Positions 44,426-47,193 of a stretch of 47,193 bases of DNA are shown one piece after another (position 1 is the first letter of the stretch; the number at the start of each line of letters is the position of its first letter). The stretch is from an uncultured Alphaproteobacteria bacterium (GTDB taxonomy: Bacteria > Pseudomonadota > Alphaproteobacteria > Thalassobaculales > Thalassobaculaceae). The stretch spans positions 1 to 47,193 of the forward strand of contig CACOPQ010000014.1 of the NCBI GenBank assembly GCA_902629125.1. The letters are read 5' to 3'. Under the pieces are notes generated by a model that saw only the letters and a program-made list of their open reading frames with translations, was not told the origin of the DNA and searched no databases. A program made the position numbers and the translations under genes.

Positions 44426-45139
44426 TTACCCATATCTGTGCAATCTGGCACCATTTTCTTTTAACCATTTTTTTGAACTCTTCCACTCGCCAACCAATTG
44501 ATGGACTGTTTGCCAAAATCTTGGAGAGTGATTTAATTCCACCAAATGGGCCGCTTCATGAGCACACACATAGTCTACTATTTTCTCTGGAGCAAAAATT
44601 AATCGCCAACAAAAAGATAAATTACCGCCCGACGAACAACTCCCCCATCTAGTGCGGGTATCCCGAACAGAAACGCTCTTAATTTCTTTATTTAGAAGAC
44701 TTGAGAATTTTTTAGCTTTATATGCAACCTCATCTTTTGCCCGTTTCTTAAGCCAATCCCTGACTCGTCTCGGCATATGTTCACTACCTCCAGAAACCCT
44801 TAATTCAGGCATTTTGTTATCAAGGCTTTCTTTCAGCCAAACATTCCCAAACTCCTTGGGACTGTGCGCTATCTTATATTCCTTACCTAAAATTGGAACT
44901 ATAGAACCATGCCTAAATTGGACACGTGCAGGGAGTTTCATCAGTTGTTCAGCTATCCACGGAACATTTCGCTCAACGAATATCCTTGCTTCATCGATAG
45001 ATCTCCAGATCGGTCGGCTTATACAAAACTCTGATGTTTGTTGATTAACCCTCATAATGAACCGATTTGCCCTTATGCTATCGCGCACCTTTATATCAAT
45101 TCGTTTACCATCAGGAAGACATATTGAGATATTCGGCAT
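44426..45139 (-). CDS. YgjP-like zinc metallopeptidase (SprT/WLM-like, DUF45)
   Basis: A 237-residue predicted zinc metallopeptidase. The zinc site is HEAAH at residues 194-198 with the third ligand H204 in ELNHSPRFW, preceded by TRTRWGSCSSGGNLSFCWRL (about 162-180), the diagnostic block of the M48-like YgjP/DUF45 family. It has no membrane segment, so is cytoplasmic. Substrate unknown in this family. It stands between the ArsR fusion and the acetyltransferase, all on the minus strand. Confidence 0.9.
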   Translation of the reverse strand: MPNISICLPDGKRIDIKVRDSIRANRFIMRVNQQTSEFCISRPIWRSIDEARIFVERNVPWIAEQLMKLPARVQFRHGSIVPILGKEYKIAHSPKEFGNVWLKESLDNKMPELRVSGGSEHMPRRVRDWLKKRAKDEVAYKAKKFSSLLNKEIKSVSVRDTRTRWGSCSSGGNLSFCWRLIFAPEKIVDYVCAHEAAHLVELNHSPRFWQTVHQLVGEWKSSKKWLKENGARLHRYG

Positions 45140-45219
45140 TTTTTTTGTCCACTGTTACTGCATTAGGCAAAGTTATGCCCGAGAATTGACAGGCCTATCA
45201 AGAAGCAAGCTAAATCACA

Positions 45220-45804
45220 TCAGTTTAATAATTCTTCTCTAATGAGTGAAAAAACCATATGGTCTTGCCACTCGCCATTAATTTTCAAGTATTTTCTTGC
45301 TAGCCCCTCGTAACTGAAACCCGCTTTTTTTAAAACACCTTGACTGGCCTTATTAATTGGTAAGCATGCTGCCTCAATTCTATGCAAAGCTAGACGTTCA
45401 AACGCAAAGAAGGCTGTTCCCTCTACAGCTTCTGTCATGTAGCCATTTCGCGAAAATCGTTCTCCTATCCAATAGCCAAAGGAACACATCTGCGCAACGC
45501 CTCTACGAACATTCGCTATCGTTATACCGCCAACTAAATTTTTGTCTTCATTCCTAAAGATAAAAAATGAATATCCTCTGTCATTAGACCAATCTTCTGA
45601 ATATTTACTTAACCTGCGACGAAAAGCCGACTTTGATAATGCATCGGATGGCCACGTCGGCTCCCACGGGATTAAAAATTCTTTGCTTTCAGATCGAATT
45701 TTCACCCATTGCGCCCAATCATTACGCATAGGTGGTCTCAGGTGAAGACGCGAAAGAGCAATTGTTGGTTCCGGGTATGTTGGTAAGAAAAAACTTAAAG
45801 CCAC
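45220..45804 (-). CDS. GNAT N-acetyltransferase, RimJ/RimL type
   Basis: A 194-residue acetyltransferase. LHLRPPMRNDWAQWVKIR at the start and the acetyl-CoA site around GYWIGERFSRNGYMTEAVEG (about 113-132) followed by RIEAACLPINKASQGVLKKAGFSYEGLARKYL mark the RimJ/RimL branch, which acetylates N-termini of ribosomal proteins or small molecules. It follows the M16 peptidase gene by 89 bases on the same strand, a neighbourhood I recall for alphaproteobacteria. Substrate uncertain. Confidence 0.9.
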   Translation of the reverse strand: MALSFFLPTYPEPTIALSRLHLRPPMRNDWAQWVKIRSESKEFLIPWEPTWPSDALSKSAFRRRLSKYSEDWSNDRGYSFFIFRNEDKNLVGGITIANVRRGVAQMCSFGYWIGERFSRNGYMTEAVEGTAFFAFERLALHRIEAACLPINKASQGVLKKAGFSYEGLARKYLKINGEWQDHMVFSLIREELLN

Positions 45805-45893
45805 AATTTGCTACATTCCAAATTATTACAAAATAAGTTGATCATGGGTTGCTACGTCATGCAAGCGCCAAGTTTACCACGAGCCGAGACGCA

Positions 45894-47165
45894 TTACACG
45901 AAGCGTTTTTCGAAACTTGAATATGTTTCTAACCTTGAAATTGGTCCGAGCGCCGCCAGAGTCGGCCGCTTTGACAACATCGCGGAAGCTATTTTTCTTA
46001 CTGAGAGGCTATCAACTTTTTCTAATTTTTCTATGATCTCAGTTATTGGCTTAAACCTCCCATGGATTATAAGCTGCTGCGCTAATTGCTCGCAGCGGTT
46101 TGCAGTTCCTTCTCTGCTCATTAGCAAAGCTGATTTTAACTGAGTTTTCGCTCTAACGACCTCCTGTTCAAGATCGTCACTCATTAATTTATTAAGCTCA
46201 TCAGATATTACCGGCAGCATCTCTTCAATAAGATACTCACCCGTACCGGCATAAATTCCAATCAGACCGCCATCTTGATGGGACGTAGTGAAAGATTGAA
46301 TTGAGTAGGCTAATCCTCGCTTCTCTCTTACCTCCTGAAATAGCCTAGACGACATTCCACCTCCCAATAACATCGAGAGCACCTGATAAGCGTAAAAGTC
46401 CTCATGGCCGTGCGAAACACTCGGAAACCCAATAATGATGTGTATTTGTTCAAGTTGCTTTGCTTCACGAAAGTCCCCCCCAACGTAACTGGCCGGCTCT
46501 AAAGCAGGTTGACCATTATCGTTTGGCAGTGAAGCAAATTTCTTATCAACAAGTTCTACTATCTGTTTATGCTCGACATTCCCAGCCACAGAGAAGACGA
46601 GACGTTCATTCGTATAATGTTTGGATACAAAATTTTTAATTTCATGCCTCTTAAGTCTACTTACAACTTCGGGCTGTCCAAGAACCGGCCTCCCTATCGC
46701 TTGATCTGGATATGCACATCTTTGAAAATGATCAAAAATTATATCATCAGGCGTATCGATAGCTTGACCAATTTCCTGGAGAACTACGCTACGTTCTCTC
46801 TCAAGCTCCGTCTCATCAAATAAAGAGTTTTGGAGTATATCAGACAGGATATCGACAGCTAAAAAAACGTCATCTATTAAAGTTCTTGCGAAAAAAGCGG
46901 TTTGTTCTCTGGAGGTATAAGCGTTTAGATGCCCCCCTACAAATTCAATCTGCTCCGCGATATCTTTTGATGATCGACGTGATGTCCCTTTGAAAAACAT
47001 ATGTTCTAATAGATGAGCTATTCCATTTTGTGCTTTTATTTCGTGACGTGTCCCCACCCCAAACCAAGTGCCCACCGATACGCTTTCCACATATTCTATG
47101 TTATCCGTTGCGATGGTAACGTTGTTATCTAGAACTGTTATTTCTGGTTTCTTCTCAATTATCAT
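45894..47165 (-). CDS. M16 family zinc peptidase (processing-peptidase-like)
   Basis: A 423-residue insulinase-family protease. The inverted zinc motif HLLEH is at residues 51-55 (GIAHLLEHMFFKGT) and the distal glutamate lies about 75 residues later in VVLQEIGQAIDTPDD. The second half contains the inactive-type domain with GGGMSSRLFQEVREKRGLAYSI (substrate-binding R/Y). Close to the bacterial relatives of mitochondrial processing peptidase. AGGA lies at a good distance before the ATG. Bases 47166-47193 hold only the end of its leader. Confidence 0.95.
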   Translation of the reverse strand: MIIEKKPEITVLDNNVTIATDNIEYVESVSVGTWFGVGTRHEIKAQNGIAHLLEHMFFKGTSRRSSKDIAEQIEFVGGHLNAYTSREQTAFFARTLIDDVFLAVDILSDILQNSLFDETELERERSVVLQEIGQAIDTPDDIIFDHFQRCAYPDQAIGRPVLGQPEVVSRLKRHEIKNFVSKHYTNERLVFSVAGNVEHKQIVELVDKKFASLPNDNGQPALEPASYVGGDFREAKQLEQIHIIIGFPSVSHGHEDFYAYQVLSMLLGGGMSSRLFQEVREKRGLAYSIQSFTTSHQDGGLIGIYAGTGEYLIEEMLPVISDELNKLMSDDLEQEVVRAKTQLKSALLMSREGTANRCEQLAQQLIIHGRFKPITEIIEKLEKVDSLSVRKIASAMLSKRPTLAALGPISRLETYSSFEKRFV

Positions 47166-47193
47166 TTAATTCCTGGCCGCTTACGTTACTTCT

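Noticed and set aside
1-47193. CRISPR arrays, insertion sequences, toxin-antitoxin or phage-defence genes
   Set aside because: I read for repeated spacers, transposase motifs and known defence domains and saw none.

Overview
The window is a chromosomal segment of an A+T-rich alphaproteobacterium (clearly below 50% G+C by eye; no exact value computed). The evidence is the aerobic cobaltochelatase set CobN, CobS and CobT, an alpha-type Fur repressor, an IalB-family protein, an ArsR-methyltransferase fusion, and the gene run aroB-aroK / small membrane ORF / secreted protein / xerD / accA. A free-living, possibly marine heterotroph is likely, but I cannot name a genus.

Region 1 (1-10.6 kb) is catabolic. 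It holds the end of a luciferase-like flavin oxidoreductase, a tandem pair of acyl-CoA dehydrogenases, an MFS transporter and a PLP aminotransferase on the minus strand, then a forward run of family III CoA-transferase, two SDR dehydrogenases, a SnoaL-like protein and an amidase. It looks like breakdown of CoA-activated organic acids, substrate unknown. phhB follows, and its stop overlaps a decayed phoB-like C-terminus.

Region 2 (10.8-28 kb) is dominated by cobalamin synthesis. cobA-cobB sit next to fur. After a tRNA-Thr(CGU), a MaoC-like gene, an unknown membrane protein, a Bax-inhibitor-1 protein, rlmN and an IalB-like gene come cobN and cobW. A textbook cobalamin riboswitch precedes cobW, and a downstream hairpin masks the cobW ribosome binding site. 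Divergent from cobW is a lone two-domain Fe(III)-type ABC permease whose candidate promoter carries a TGCA-bounded palindrome resembling alphaproteobacterial Fur operators. cobT, cobS and a J-domain gene complete the chelatase set; the J-domain gene is upstream of cobS and cobT.

Region 3 (28-38.8 kb) is mostly housekeeping: bolA, a CorC/CNNM-type protein, aroB and aroK, a 45-residue membrane ORF overlapping a 602-residue secreted protein of unknown function, xerD, accA, a Nit2-like hydrolase, grxC, a second CoA-transferase and a 3-hydroxyisobutyrate dehydrogenase-type enzyme.

Region 4 (38.8-47.2 kb) holds the least explained genes. Three minus-strand genes joined by ATGA overlaps (sugar epimerase, SpsF-like cytidylyltransferase, a 120-residue unknown) lie divergent from an asparagine-synthetase homologue that lacks the N-terminal catalytic cysteine. 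This looks like a small surface-glycan or nucleotide-sugar module. An ArsR-methyltransferase fusion, a YgjP-like metallopeptidase, a RimJ-like acetyltransferase and an M16 peptidase end the window.
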